Of a stretch of 64,000 bases of DNA, positions 1 through 23,600 are shown in pieces. Made by a program: the position numbers and the translations under genes. Source of the DNA: Latrodectus hesperus (Eukaryota > Arthropoda > Arachnida > Araneae > Theridiidae); contig CM075857.1 of assembly GCA_037975125.1 (NCBI GenBank), forward strand, positions 71,750,845-71,814,844, in the 5' to 3' direction. Below the pieces are notes generated by a model. That model was not told the origin of the DNA, searched no databases, and saw only the letters and a program-made list of their open reading frames with translations. Positions within the stretch are counted from its first letter, which is position 1; each line of letters begins with the position of its first letter.

Positions 1-2225
1 TATAAATAGAAAATTTAAAATGCTTACTTCTTCAATAAAAGTAAAATGTAATACATAAATTTCAAATAACTCTCTATTCCAATTTTTTAATTTACTTGCG
101 TTTTCATTTAAGAAAAATATATTGTAAAAATTGGTGCATCATTGAAAATAAAAACTGAAATGCAATGAAATTTAAATACCAATTAAACACAACTTAGCAA
201 ATATTATGTTGCTTAAACTTCTGAATAAATTTAGGTATTTTTTTATTTATTTTTAAAAGTCTGAGGAAAAATTTTAAACATTATAGAAATAAGAAATATG
301 TGCTATATTAAGTTTCATAAAGTATAAAATTCTTATACGGAGATTAAAATTTATATAAGTAAATAATCAACAAATTTTACATTGCACGTATTTAAAGAAA
401 ATATGTATATTGTATTAAAATAGAATTTATTAAAATAACTGTTATTTAATGAAAATTAAAATATAATATATAAGTTCTAGGTCACTATTTTATATGTAAC
501 CAGTAATCTTAGATATTAATACATATTTAATATTTTTCTTATAAACTAAATATTAATATTTAATGATTCATTAATTTGCAATTTATTTTTTGTCATATTT
601 AGACAATTTTCATTGAATAAATGAAAAAGCATAATTTTAATATGATAAAATATAATTTTGTTGTCATAAAATATAATTTTAATATTTTTATTTTCGGTTT
701 TGATGTTCAGCTAATTTTCGATGTTGTCATGATTCCACAAAAATAAATCTATTATGAATAAAGAAAGATTAAATATTTTCATTTAACATGAGGTATTCTT
801 CACTGAATTGAAGGCTGAAAAAGCTTTATTTGTTTCTATTATATGTATAAAATATATTTTTTAATATTTTTGACGCATGCATGTTATTTTATCAGATTGT
901 ATTTAAAGAAAAAAAGTAATAAGCTTTAGATATATCAAGATATGCAATTACATAAGATAAAAGTGCCAATTGATGACACTTACATGATTTATTGATTTTT
1001 TCAGTACGTGCACTATATTTTATAGCATTGCTTCGGTTAAATCAACTAATTAAGATAAGAAAAATTGATCGATGAGTGCACTGTTTTGACTCTTCCGCCT
1101 ACGGTGCGTCAAAAATATCTTACTCTGACGAGATGTCATTTAATACTTTAATTGAATGATTGTATAAACTGGGATTTTATCTTTTGACACATAAGTCTTT
1201 CCAAGAATTAATGAAAGAAATCTGTAAGAGTATTTCTTTGAAAAAATGTAGGCTTTCTTTTTAAAATGAATCCTCAAATTTGTATAAATATATATAAAGT
1301 TCTTCCTAAATAATTAAAAGTATGAAGTAATTGATAGTAATAAAAAGGAAGTATTCATTGTTTTAATTAATTATAAAATATTTTAATTCGTTTAAAAAAG
1401 ATATCAAGATAGCACAATCGGATAAGATTGATATTTTTTTCTTCCCACAGAATGAAAAATTTTAATACTTATAAAAAAATTATCTTTAATTTATGATTGT
1501 TTTATATGAAAAATACATGTATATTAGAAGGAAATATTTCTAAAATTGATTTTGATCATCTAATTTCTAGAGAAGTTCAGACTCATTTTTCAAGATACAA
1601 TGCAAGATTATTTAAGAAAATAAATTCGTAGATATAAGATATAAAATATTGCATTTATTTTTTAGAAAAAATGTAATACTTGATATCTTTTGTAAATTTT
1701 TAAATTCAATAACAATATTATTTTAAGTCTTAAAAAGTGTACCTACATCCTAAATAGAATTTTTTAATATCCAGTATATTAATTACCTAACAGGGAATGC
1801 ATTATTATATAGCATGGTTTCTTACATCTGAAACAGAAATTCAAATTTTCTATAGAGAAAAATTTAAGCTATTTAAGAGAAATATGCATTTGTTTTAAAA
1901 TTAGGAATATTTCATAAGCTGCAAAAATTGTATGATCAATTAAACATTTTCGCATTTATAATTTTATTAAATTTGTAACATTAAAAAATCATAGTCATAG
2001 GTAATAATTTTCCCCATGTCTCCTCATTTCTCTTGTGGAATATATACATATATCGGCCAGAAAAATATCACAGCTAAAATTCTGTAATAATTAAATAAAG
2101 TATTTCAAGAATAAGAATTTTGTCAAAGCGTATGGAAAATTTTTATTGACAAAAGCTGTTTAAGCCTTAGTATATATGATACATTTTATTTTGGAAAAGA
2201 ACGTGTGTTTATATTAGCTAAAATA
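1..2225. other. AT-rich non-coding DNA
   Basis: No convincing open reading frame, RNA gene or repeat family is visible. A short patch of higher GC around 1060-1135 has no coding potential that I can read. This is consistent with intergenic or intronic sequence. Confidence 0.6.
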
Positions 2226-2227
2226 TA

Positions 2228-2820
2228 CACTGACCGAGATTGAAAATTCAACATCAAGAAGGAGTTTCCAGAAGAAGGAGAGATGAAACTCGGCAAATAG
2301 AGAGGGAGAGAGAGAAGAATGAACAGTAAGTGATTTTTCAAAATGATATATATAATACAAAATCAGTGAGAGTATGAATGGTGTCCTGAGGAATAACTCT
2401 CTATTATCTGTCAACTATTCGATAAAGTGTATCTTCTGAAGAAGTCCTTGGCAGGATCTGCACTTGGCGTCCATCATATCCCGAAAGCGTTCCATTAATC
2501 TGATGAACATGATGGCCAGAGAAACAGGTGTATACGTTGCAAGGCATGTTGACTGGTGCGAGCAAGTTGCGGTCATGCATAATCCTGCTGATAAAGGGCA
2601 ATCAGCTCCCTTCGAAGATAGGGAGTATCACCGGCCGCAGCACATCATCCATGTATCGTTCCGATGCCATAGTGCTGTGAATACGAACTAGAGGTGACTT
2701 GGAATCATACGCAATGCACATTAAACCATGACGCCACATGGTCGAGGAGTGGGGTGTTATTCAATGACTGTAGGATTGATTAAACTTGACTCCATATGGA
2801 TGCACTGTGGAGGTGTCCAG
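2228..2820 (-). pseudogene. Tc1-like transposase remnant
   Basis: Read on the minus strand, about 2820 down to 2404 shows the C-terminal half of a Tc1-type DDE transposase, the enzyme that cuts and pastes its element at TA sites. Seen directly: a GVMV-type core strand followed by YDSKSPLVRI and DDVLRPVILP. Next comes an LYQQD motif (about 2580-2597, second catalytic Asp) and the closing LPRTSSEDTLYRIVDR. The YQQD block and the C-terminal block lie in different frames, and stops fall in the core (a Trp codon in GVMVW reads TAA) and after the YQQD block, so it is inactive. A TA followed by CACTGACC at 2226-2235 may be the element's 3' terminus. No matching inverted end was found on the other side. 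Confidence 0.8.
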
Positions 2821-3060
2821 GTGTCTATCAGCTGCGATTTGCGGTAAGAACCAACATGCTCGTCTCTATCGACTCAACAGGCTCTTCATAGCTCATCTGT
2901 TTGCTGGAACTGCTGACCTTGTCGACGATGGCCAGGCATTCTCCCCAATTAAAGTCGTAATTTGCGACAAGATCAAACTTCCAACGATTACTTTCCAAGC
3001 AGCAATAACAAATCAAATATCGTGCCCCCTCCCAGTTTCTATCCTTCTAGTTAGTCCTAG
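2821..3060. other. Unassigned sequence between two transposase relics
   Basis: This block has higher GC than the flanks. It should hold the N-terminal half of the Tc1-like gene, or the junction with the next relic. Neither strand gives a convincing transposase helix-turn-helix. An open frame on each strand is present, but I recognise neither. Confidence 0.35.
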
Positions 3061-11634
<8,574 letters not shown>

Positions 11635-11932
11635 ACGCCAACCGATGGTTGAAGGGTTAGCATTCTAGCTCCTAAGCAGTAAGTCCCGGGCTCGAATTCC
11701 GGATAGGGTAAAGATGTTCCTTCCTTTCGCTATATTCCCTTGTTTTTTCTTTTGAGGGGATGAATGGATATGACCAACCCTGTAAACGAGTTTATGGGAG
11801 TATGACGTGGTTAACACTTCTTGCATCCGTGACTTTATTCAGAGGTGTACCCCGGTTACAATAAATGGGTAACAGTTTCTGGCCTTTTTGTGGCACAGGG
11901 TTAACGCCCAATGCCCCTCGTTCGAAGAAATA
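11635..11932 (+). repeat. tRNA-derived SINE
   Basis: An island of about 300 bp with clearly higher GC than its surroundings. The head is tRNA-like: an A-box-like tggttgaagggtta at about 11646 and a B-box-like ggctcgaattcc at 11689-11700, spaced as in an internal RNA polymerase III promoter. A non-tRNA body follows (ggggatgaatggatatgacc, gtaccccggttaca) and ends near cccctcgttcgaag. The layout is that of a tRNA-related SINE. I believe similar bodies occur in spider genomes, but that rests on memory. No cloverleaf can be completed, so it is not a functional tRNA gene. Confidence 0.75.
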
Positions 11933-13335
11933 TTTTTATGTTATTTTGAATTTCCCAAGTAATTGCTTCTTGATAAATTTTCTTTTTTAATATGCTACAT
12001 ATTTAAAATGAAATCACAAATTAAGAATAAAATTTTGTAATTTTGCTATGTAATCGTAGAAAGAAGCTAATGAAAAATAATAAATTTGATTTGTGCAGTG
12101 TTTTTAATTTTCGAGATCGATTATAATTTTTATACTTGTAATTTTTGGCAGCATTCCTCTAAATCATTTCAATCTTTATCAATTTGTAACTTATTTTATT
12201 TTCTTATTACCAGTTTAAGTGATTTCATATTCAAGGTAATTAACTACCATACTGTTCATATTTATTATAACTTATGTTCAAAATAAGCATTGTTGTTTCC
12301 CTGGAAGCATTTTCTTCACATTTCATTGGATTTCTATTGCTTACTTTATAAAAAAAAGAAATTTAAATGGCCCACATTTGTATTGTCTAACAAGACTCTT
12401 TTAAGCAAATAAAATATTGCATTAATTCCAGTGATTGCTTGCCAACATGTTGAAGTAAAGTTTTTACTGCATTAGAATTTTTTTTTTTACTTTTTAAAGC
12501 AATAAAATCAATAGTATTATTAACTACGTTGTTTTAAAATTTCTCAACATATCCTATCAAAAATTTTACGCTTTATTTATTTCAAGCATCGCTTAAAAAT
12601 TTCACATTTAAAATCAAATATTATTTCCCTTTTTGTGCAGCACACACACATATCAGACTTTTATTACTTAACTTTCCTAAAACTGCTGTAATTTTTCATC
12701 ATCACTGCATAAATATTAAATACATATTTAATTGATTAAATTTTTATCTAATTTTATTATTTTAATTAAATCTTTGTATATCTACCTTCGGGCCCTGTGT
12801 GGTATTCCTTGGTGCACAGGGAGATATTTTTGTTTCCCCAAATAAAAAAAATATGATTACAAGTGATCAATATATTTTTACTTAAAAGAAAATTAATATT
12901 TAATACTTTCATATGTAAAAATATAGGATAATGAAAAGGATACCTTGCGTTATATTTACAGCAAATGATGTTACTAATTTTGAATTGTATGTTAACATGA
13001 ATTAATGAAAAATTGTATTGCACAAACATTTAAATATATAATTTAGAAACATAACTTGCTTTTTTATTTACGAAATATATAAAAACAAATCTTCTCTTAA
13101 TCTGAAGGCATGTAGAAATCAATTGATTTTAAAAAAGCAATGAATTAAATAAAATAATGGATTTGGAATTCTAAAACAAATTAAAATGTTCGCAGTAGTT
13201 TATTTAAAATAAATATTTTTAGTATTAACAGAAAAATTGAAAGTATAAAATTTAAAATTTTAAAAATACATATCAGTTAAATAAAACTTTATTTCAAAAT
13301 CCGAATATCACACTACTGAAAATTATCCGTTCATT
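11933..13335. other. AT-rich non-coding DNA
   Basis: Nothing recognised. Short open frames at 12086-12286 (+) and 12766-13029 (-) carry no motifs. A small GC-rich patch at 12784-12830 with paired ccctgtg/cacaggg words could form a weak hairpin. Confidence 0.5.
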
Positions 13336-13636
13336 GATATTTGTTGTTGTTATTTATTACAACGTTTGGACAAACCAAGCACACCATGCCGTTGGCTGTG
13401 CGAATTTAAGTCAATAGGCTGAGTCTTTTGTTTAGTCAGTGCACTGGAAAGGTGAAAGTACGTTTTGCTCTAAACTCATCCGATAGATGGCACCACAGAC
13501 AGACAACGAGAAGGAGGAGCCCTGGTCTATACCAATAGGTTATCAGGTTCAAACCTGTAAGTATAAGAGGATCTACTACCTGTGAATTTTGACATTGATC
13601 TGAAGGGAGAAAGTTTTCTCCAGATCAGACGATTAC
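13336..13636. repeat. Candidate interspersed repeat, unclassified
   Basis: About 300 bp with GC well above both flanks and sharp edges, containing gatagatggcaccacagac and caggttcaaacctg. The latter resembles an RNA polymerase III B box but is also a short palindrome. No open frame is convincing. Size, edges and composition suggest a SINE or small transposon copy. Family unknown. Confidence 0.4.
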
Positions 13637-15349
13637 ACTTATAATAACTGGTCATTTATATTTAATCAATAGAAATGTTTGTTACACTTGCAGTTTATGA
13701 AATAATGCAACAAATTCTTCATGAAATAAGCAAATATTTGAAAATTTTAATGAAATATTATAAATGGATACTCAATTATAAATAGATCAAATTTATCACA
13801 AAATTACGAATAGTTTTTTTTAATTTTATTTCAGTTATAAATAAGGCATATTTGCTTTAAAACTTATTTGAGTAAAAAAAATGAAAAAAATGTCTTTATA
13901 ATTTAAAAATGCTAATATAATTAACGCTTCTACTTATCTTATATATTTAAAATACTTAATTAAATTAGGTATTCCAAAAATTTTATGCATATGAAAATTG
14001 AACACTTGATATAGTTTTACAGACAAGTGAATTGTAATTCCTTTCTTATGTAAATGAAGTTAAAGAGAGGGATTTAGGTCTTTTTATCAGAAAACAATCT
14101 GACGGTCAGAATATAACAAATGAAAGATATTTTATAGTAGTTTCCAAAGAAGAAATGTATTGGAATGGGATAAGTATTTGAAGCAATAACTGTATGAAGA
14201 TACGGGTATTGGAAAACTTTTATAAAACATTTCAAAATAATGGAAAATAAAATTTTGATTATTATAAACATGATACTTCTAAATCGTCAAGATGTTTGAG
14301 AAATAGGTGGGGCACAGATAAAAATTTGTTTTGATGAAATAAATCGAACAACTTGCATCTGCCAACTATATCTAGTTGTTAACGAATTTCTTAGAAGCAC
14401 TTCTTAAGCATTTTTCATATTTAAGATATAGCCTACATGAAACATATGTGGTATACGATTCAAAGATTACCTAAACACAACAGTTTATTTACTAATACAT
14501 TAATATTGAACAATAGTTTAGTTTTAACAAAAAATTTTAATATTTATATTGTAGGGCGCTCCGGGGTTCTTGTTCGTTGAGAGTCGATAAAACAATCTCT
14601 TAAAATTTACATGACTTTTAATTTCTTAATAATTCAACTAAATACAGGAAATACAGTTCTTTTTGATATCTATGTGTTCCATATAGAATTATAGATTGAA
14701 AAGGATAGACGAATGTTCTAAAATCAATCTGCCTGAAATTACATTTCTTACAGAAGAATTAAACGTATGAAAAAAATATGCTGTTAAAGCATTCATATAA
14801 TTTTATTGTTTTCAACTTTTATTTATTCTTACTGATATAACAAAAGCCATAAATAGAAAATGAAATCAAATACTAACCTCCTTTCTTCTAACATTTTACT
14901 CCAAGATAAAATCTTTAAATTCTTTTGAAAAAGAGAAATGACTGTTTATCTTTAAAATGTATTTTATATAATAATTTAATATATGAAATGTATAAGAATT
15001 TGTAATAAAATGTATAAAAAATTGCTAAGCAAAGCTTAAATAAGTTTATTTTATTAAAATTTCCGGAAACAAAAGAGTAGATTATAATATTCCTCTTCAT
15101 TATTGACTTGTTTTATCTATATTTTAGATAAAAAATTTAATTTTATAGTCACAAATTCATAAATTTTAGTGAACAATCAGAAAAATTTGAAAATCTGCGT
15201 AATCATATTTGATTATTATAATATAAAATATAGAAATTTCATTAATGTTGATTGTAAAATGATATATAAATTTCTCTGGTTAAAAAAAAATTATTATATG
15301 CACCTATACATACATGTGAATGGAGATAAGCCATGAATTTAACTGCTTT
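13637..15349. other. AT-rich non-coding DNA
   Basis: Nothing recognised. A short GC-rich word at 14555-14600 (gggcgctccggggttcttg) stands out from its flanks but is too short to classify. Confidence 0.5.
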
Positions 15350-15630
15350 GGAATACTCACAAATAACCAAGACCCTCGTAATTTTAAACCACAATCAGAT
15401 GACGATCAAAATCAGAGAGGGTCAAAACTGAGATGACACTCTCATCTTCGCATTCACTTCATATCAGCATTAGGACTTAGAATGTCACAGGTTAAAGCAG
15501 ACAAGTACCCAACCCAAGAGAGCTCCGGCAAACCAATGAGGGGTGAATATAATCACTTTCCCAAACATTACTAGCGGCAAATGATTTTTCACATTGATAA
15601 TCTTGCAGTAAGCTAATGAGCTACTGAGGC
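15350..15630. repeat. Candidate interspersed repeat, unclassified
   Basis: An island of higher GC containing accaagaccctcgtaatttt, then aaaccacaatcagatgacga. These resemble the start of a dispersed repeat I associate with spider genomes, but this is from memory and the match is weak beyond the first 60 bp. There is no coding potential. Confidence 0.35.
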
Positions 15631-16464
<834 letters not shown>

Positions 16465-17439
16465 ATTGCAATAATAATGAAGAAATGCATAATTTTCAGT
16501 ATTTGTATTATTCAATAAAGGCATATTTTATCTATATTTTCAATATTTTTACTTCAGAGACATTAGATAATTACAAAGAAGATATTAGATAATTACAAAG
16601 AATATTTTACGTAGTAAAAGATAACAATAAGGGAACAAGTACATAGATAAAAGTTTTGATAGTATAAATTCAATTTTTAAAAAAATTATGTTTCCTTTTA
16701 TTGCGGAAGATTTTAATGGAAGGTTAATTTACAATTTATCGCGATAATATCACCTAATTGAAAGACATAAAATAATTGATAAAAAATGGTACTAAGAATA
16801 AAGCCAATATAAGAATAAAGTCAATATGATAAGATAAGCAAAATAGATAAAAAATCTAAAATCAATATTAGTCAGCGGAATTTATATGTATATATTTTTA
16901 GTGAAAAAATAATTTATCTGGATTGATGTGCAGACATAAAAAGTCTCGTTTGCACTCTTTAAAAATTATTTTTTCTTGAGTCTAAGGTTACCTCATTTTA
17001 ATACTTTATTTAAAGCCATTTAAATTTAATAACGTTTAAATATATATCATCAAGTTTCTAATTTTTAGAAGAAAATACTTTATCATATATTTAAAAGATC
17101 TATTTTCAATTCTTTTTTCTAAAAAAACTAAATTTTAATTTTGAATACCTGCTAATCATTTTCTTCTCTAGTGTAAATTAAACTGGGGGAAATTTGTGCG
17201 GATTTATTATGAATAAAATACAATCCAATTTTATTCAATTAACTTTGATGGTTTGCTGACGTATAAATTCAATTTCATTTTAATGTTAAGCTTATGCAAC
17301 AAACTTATAAATACTAAAATTTATTTTTATCAAAATTAATTACATATTTTTAATTTTAAATTAATTTTTGATAAATTTATTTATATGCCTTTTATGATGT
17401 TTGTAGTTTTAAGAAGTAAAAATATATTTAAAATTATTG
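16465..17439. other. AT-rich DNA with small tandem duplications
   Basis: At 16560-16602 a unit containing attagataattacaaagaa occurs twice in tandem. At 16794-16830 aagaataaag(c/t)caatat occurs twice. These are local slippage-type duplications. Nothing else is recognised. Confidence 0.55.
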
Positions 17440-17620
17440 TAAGGCATGTTCATGAGTGCAACTAGGGTAGTTGATAAAAAAATAATTTTGCCTACCTTTT
17501 TCATTGCATCTGCCTTGCTCACTGCTGAGACTCTACTAAGAATCCAGGTTGCTAAATTACAAGACCACGCCACCGGTGCCAGCAAATATACGTTGATTAT
17601 CTGATGTCAGCTGAACAAAA
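17440..17620. other. GC-richer island, unclassified
   Basis: Contains gccttgctcactgctgagac and accacgccaccggtgccagc, unlike the flanking AT-rich DNA. No frame or RNA fold that I can defend. It may be a fragment of a small repeat. Confidence 0.3.
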
Positions 17621-20600
17621 TGCTTAAATATATCAAATTCTACGACGGAATATACACTAAAATATTATCCTTCAACTCACATCAGCAGTTATTTTATAAA
17701 AAAATGTGAAAAAATTCCACATTTTCTATAATAATAGTTTTATTAAAGATGTAATTTGTTAAGGAATATGACACATGAAATAAAATGCTTTTCTAAAATT
17801 CAAAAGGTGATTTTTTTAAAATTTGAATTTATATATTTATGTAGAATAATTTAACCGGATAACCCAAGGGCTAACATTAGATTATATAAGACAAGTAACA
17901 CGTGGAGTCTGTATGCACGTTTTTAGGCGATTTTGACGGATAATACCAAAATATACCTATTCATAGCTTGCTTTTTAAATTTTCAGTTTAATAACAGAAG
18001 CTCTCAATTTTTATTCTAAATTATAATTTCCGTGGATTTTCATGATATCGAAAGAGGCATTTTGTTTCACTCCTGTTGACAGTGAGAACTGTTTTCTGAG
18101 GTCTGCAAATCGTCTTAGTTCAGTATTTGGATAAAACAGATATTAAGAGTCAAAAATCCCTAAAATCTAATCTGTGATTTATCAGGAATAACAAAGAGTG
18201 GTAGGGTCTCTATTCCAGTTTCTTGATCTATTTTATTTTGTAATAACAACTGTATATCATAATCTGTGGCTGCTTGCTTTATCTTGATGTACTTCAGCAG
18301 AGTCACACCAGATGTATTACGTGATGAAGCTATACCTGATAACCTAAGGTACAGACCAGGTGTTCCATTGCGTATGTCTATGTCTATGTACTTCAGCAGA
18401 TTGATGACGTTGAGGGTAAAGATTTGGAATTTTATACATAAAAGTTAAAACATGTTTCTTTATTGTATTTGAGTAGATTTTGATATTTTTATCAATATTT
18501 TTTTTAGCTTTCCATCATATAAAAATAAGAAACAGGTAAATCCTTTATAAAACTTTATTTTTGATTCACTGAACCATGCAGCACAATCATCCTTTCATCA
18601 TACAATCATGATTAGAGAAAAGCTTTATTCTTTTTTTCACAGATATGATGTTGTCGAAGATGATGATTTTATACCCTTTATTAAATATTCAAATCAGGTT
18701 TAACAATTTTATTTCCCCTCGAAGATTGCTAGCTTATGCATCTGCAATTTTTCCTGGAGCTAGAAGGCTTACTTTTAACATAAATTATCTCCCTTTACAA
18801 TATCAAAAATATTTTCAATATCAAAAATATATATATCAAAGATATAACGCAGCATATGCTGCGTTATGTCTTTGGAAAATATTTGCAAGAATTATCCCTT
18901 TAGAAGTGAAACTATTATGATATTTTTAATATTTATGTTATTCTATAACTTTGTTTAAGATATAAAAACACCATGAATTTCAGGCCATTACTGTATTTCT
19001 GCATATGAATAATCCTATTTTGAAAGAACGCAAATGTATTCTTTCATCTCTTGTCTTTTTGAAAGCACTATTTTGTATTGGAACCAAAATTCTAAATATT
19101 AGATGATAAATAAAGATATCAAACATATATTTTAAGAAAATAAATTTTTCTATGTAGACGATTTTTTATCACGGTGAAATAAAATCGTCAAACAATGTAT
19201 GAACAAACTTTATGTTATCAAACGCTGTAAATACGAGAACTTATGAATCAAATATTCTATCACAATTTAACATAAAATAATAAAATAAGGCAAAAGCCCA
19301 ATTTTTTAATTTGCTGTTTACTTTGTGTGGGTGCACCGTATTAAGAAAAAAATAACTTAGATTGGAACATTATCATTATAAGCTTAAAATAAAACAATTT
19401 TAAGTTGCATAGACTAATTTTGAGTCTATTAAAAGAAACTGTTAAAACTTTTGCAGTATTTCTACATTCCTTATTAGAACAAATGTATCTCAAAATTGAT
19501 ACAACTTATAAGTGTGTATTACATGGATTTATAATGGTTACTAAATTAAAAATAATTGTATAATAACAAAGTTAGGTTTAGAAATATTTATAAAATCAAT
19601 TGAAATATTTTTTTATTATTTATTTAACACATGCTGTAAAATCATTTTTCATGCATGCACTCTTTTTAAAGCTTTAAATTTTCAGTTTGTAATGATATAT
19701 ATCTAAACTTTTTGCCGAATCTTCAAAATTGATAACAAAATAATTTGCCTTTCCAATGAAAATGAGCATAGTAAACTAAAGGCTCATGATATTTACCTAT
19801 TTTGATATTACTATTACAACCGAATGGTCCATACATTTTCGAGGCATTTCAGTTATACAGAGTATATAGCAATTATGTCACACAATATACAAAAGTTTGT
19901 TCTCTGAGCGTAGTCACAGCAGATAATCTTAAAAATATGATAACCCAATTTCAATTTACCATTTCAAAACTTCACTAGAGTTTACCAAAAATTTTGTTAC
20001 GTGATCAAATTAACTTAAGTTCAAAGCGTTTAAATAAAGTCGTAGAGTATATGTAAATAACATCATAAATACTAAGCAGAAAATTTATATAAATTATAAG
20101 GACTTAGACTTTGTTTTGAATTCTCATTGATTCATTTAGAGGAATCATATTGCATTTACAACAATTGTACCTGATGAATGCGATCTTGTATGTTTATGCT
20201 TTTTTATTTTTATTGCAATGAAAACTGATTTTAATGAACAAAAACCTAATTGTCTAAGCCAAATAAAGAACTATATATTCCAATTATAAACTTTCTGCAT
20301 AAGTTATTTGTTAATAATTAACTAAGAGATCAAATACAAAGTAAAATTAATTTTGATTTGTTCGTTTTATAATTCTTATTTATTAGTTTATGATATAAAC
20401 AGTGATCAAGATAGATTAAAATACACTATTAAGCAAATCTTTAGAAAGATGTGTTATTTTGCCATAACTGCCTTGAAAATTCACCTGAGAGAAATAAAAT
20501 TCCGAAGACGGAATTTTGCACTTCAACGATGACAAAGACATACTGATGCAAAAGTAAGTACAATGGTATGGAGTCAAATAACAAAGTTTAACAATATTAC

Positions 20601-23600
20601 TAACCACGTCTGAATAATATAAAATCCATTTTAATTAGTATCTATCACTCAATAACTGTAACAATTAGTCTTAGGCAAATATACGTTTTGAAATGTAGAA
20701 ATTATAGTTATATTACATACCATATTTTTTATTCCGATTTACTTCTTTTTCGGACCTGAAAAGTAATTATAAATATATTTTTTTGAAATATTTTTATAAA
20801 GCTTAGGAATGTGAAAATTTGCCAGATATATGTAGAAATAAATGTGAGAAGCTTAGAAAGTACTTAAAGTACTTAGAAAGTACTAAAGAGTACTTAAAAT
20901 TATAATAGAAAAAAAAACCTGACACAGCAATAAGGAGGAGATTATGTTACTAAATAAGTTTGTAAAATTGCATTTATTTTCATGATGATTATAGATGAAT
21001 ACGATTTATATTTTTGAAAAATTAATTAAATTTACCGAAATCCTCTTTTTTTAATCACAATTTAAAGCTCAAATAACTTGCCAAGTGTGTCTATTGAAAT
21101 ATTTAATAAAAATGAATGACGAAATTGAAATAAAAAAATCAAAGGCAACAAATATTTGTTTCAGATTTCTATTCATATTGATTTAAAATTCATTTATTTC
21201 AGCAATTCAGCATATCCAAAGGCACATTTCCTGTCTAATATTACATTAATGTATGCATATTGAGCACACATTCATATAAAATTCATCTGTTGAAAGGTTT
21301 TAGAAAATAGTTTTTGGAAGTTTTCTAATAATATATTGTGAATAATATATCGTGAATATCTTTGATTTGTGCTATATATAGTTTGGAAAAGGAATTTAAC
21401 AGTTCCTTATGAAAATTTCTTGAGTTATTTCCTTATAAAGTATATTGTAATGTTCAAAGTAAATACAAATCAAAACAAACAAAACAATTAAGTTTCTTAA
21501 ATTTATTAATTTTGTGTCATTTTTTAAAAATATTTAATAGTATTACGTGCCCTATAAATATTGATAGTTTATATTTCTCACTATAGTATCCACTGATATT
21601 GAAATTAAAATTTTAAAGCCTAAAATAGCTGAGTCTGTCATCAAACATTTTGCATTCATCTTTAATGATCACAGAAGCCGCACTTCTTTTGTCATCTATG
21701 TCTAACTATGAAGATCTGCTCTACTTACTTGATATATTCAGAACTGATGGAGAAATGGTTTTCATGTAATTTGCTATTAAAAGGGATTGGCAACAACAAA
21801 CTAGGGTATTTCCTATTGTCCACTTTAAAAATTGATAGCATTTCTAAACCATTGTTGAAATTAAAATTATTTAATAAAAATCGTAAAATACATTGAAATA
21901 AGTGCGATATGTAGCTTTTTAATATTATTACAAATCGCTATTTTATTTGAAATATAATTTTACATTTTCTTTTCCCTCTGGAAAATTGAAAGTCACATGT
22001 AAAGAATTATTAAATATGTACGAGCAAAATATTTTTTAACCAACAAAATTCTTATTTAATATTTATATTGTACACACAACATTTCATATTGTAGTTTGAA
22101 TATGTTATATGGAAACACAACATATTCAAAATAAATAAAAAAAGAATATTATTAGACTTTAGAGGAACTTTCCTGCGGAAAAGTCATCTGTAATTTAATT
22201 AAATTTACCGCTTTGTTAAGGATTTTTGCTACCTTTTATCTATGCTAACAATGAAATTCATCTCATTTTATTCTAAAAATAAAACTTTATATTTTAATAC
22301 TACTAAATTTGTTTTCTTATATTTTTCAGTGAACTTATAACCGGATTAACATTCAAATGATATATTTCAAATTAATTGTTTTAAATAATTGTAGAATTTG
22401 TTCCTGAAATTTTAGTAATTAAAATAACTACTAACACTTAATTATCAGTTTAGATATTTTTTAAATATGCGTTTCACATATTAAATAAAGTATGAGCTTT
22501 CTGATATGAATTCGTTTTTTTTGTTCGCATGTTTACAAATATTCATACACTAAAACAATAAATTCTGTTTTCATGGGTCAATTAATGTTTTAAATGCATA
22601 AAAATAACTAAAGATTTTTTTCTAATATTATAAAAAATAATTAAAGTGAAATATTGTAATTTAAATAGAAGTAAATGTGTTTCTATATAAGTGGTTAATT
22701 CTTCATTGAGAAGTAAAATAGTGTTTTGAATTTGTGAGTTTAATTGTATCTGTGAAATGAATATTTTGAGTTTTTTAATTATTGGAAAGCCTTTACCCAT
22801 ATGATTCGAATAAATATGAAACAGAATTAATTTCTCTCTAAATATAGAAAAAAAACTATTTAAAAAATCGGAAAAATGTTTTGTAACAAAATAAATTGTA
22901 AACAAAATTTTTAAAAAAGGTAACAAAATTTTTAACAAATCACTATTATTGCGTACAAAAATCTTTAATAATAAAATTTACAGTAGACTTCATTATATAT
23001 TCATTTAAAAAACAATGTTGCTCTTTCAAACTTATTTGAAAGTTTAATTCCCATATATATCATTATACTTTAGAGACTGAAGAAGAATCTTACAAAAATG
23101 TTTTTAAAGAGTCAAATATTTGATGATGATAGAACATACGCCGTTTTCCGAAGCAAAGAATCATAGAAATGTCATTCCTCAATTTATAGATGAATAATTC
23201 TTTGCTTGATTAAACCAATAATCACATTATAAGGAGAAAAAATGTAATTAAAGAATATATTTTAACTTACAATATTAATTAAAGAGAAATAAGGTACATA
23301 AAATGTAGTTTAAAAAATAAATGTGGTCACACACATCTATTTTCATTAAAGATGATGTTTTATTAATATTGAATTCAGTAACAAAGGTCCAGATTTCTCG
23401 CAAAATTTATTTCAATTTATAAGAATATGGAGAGAGGTATTTGTAAAATACTCTGCTTACCTTCTAAATCTCAATAATATGAGAAAGTTATAACCATTAA
23501 GTTAATTTTGCTTAAAGTTTAAAATAAATGGAAATAGGAATTTTTGCAGTGTTATTACTCTCATATTTCTTCTATGAGCAACGAAAGCAAAAAATAGAAA

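Noticed and set aside
11646..11700. Possible tRNA gene
   Set aside because: Only the A and B boxes are recognisable. Acceptor and anticodon stems do not pair, and the body continues as a SINE.
14545..14600. GC-rich word resembling an LTR/primer-binding junction
   Set aside because: Too short, and no LTR pair or gag-pol remnant lies nearby.
22582..22938. 118-codon frame on the minus strand
   Set aside because: Ile/Leu/Phe/Lys-rich composition typical of translated AT-rich DNA, with no motif and no GC change from the flanks.
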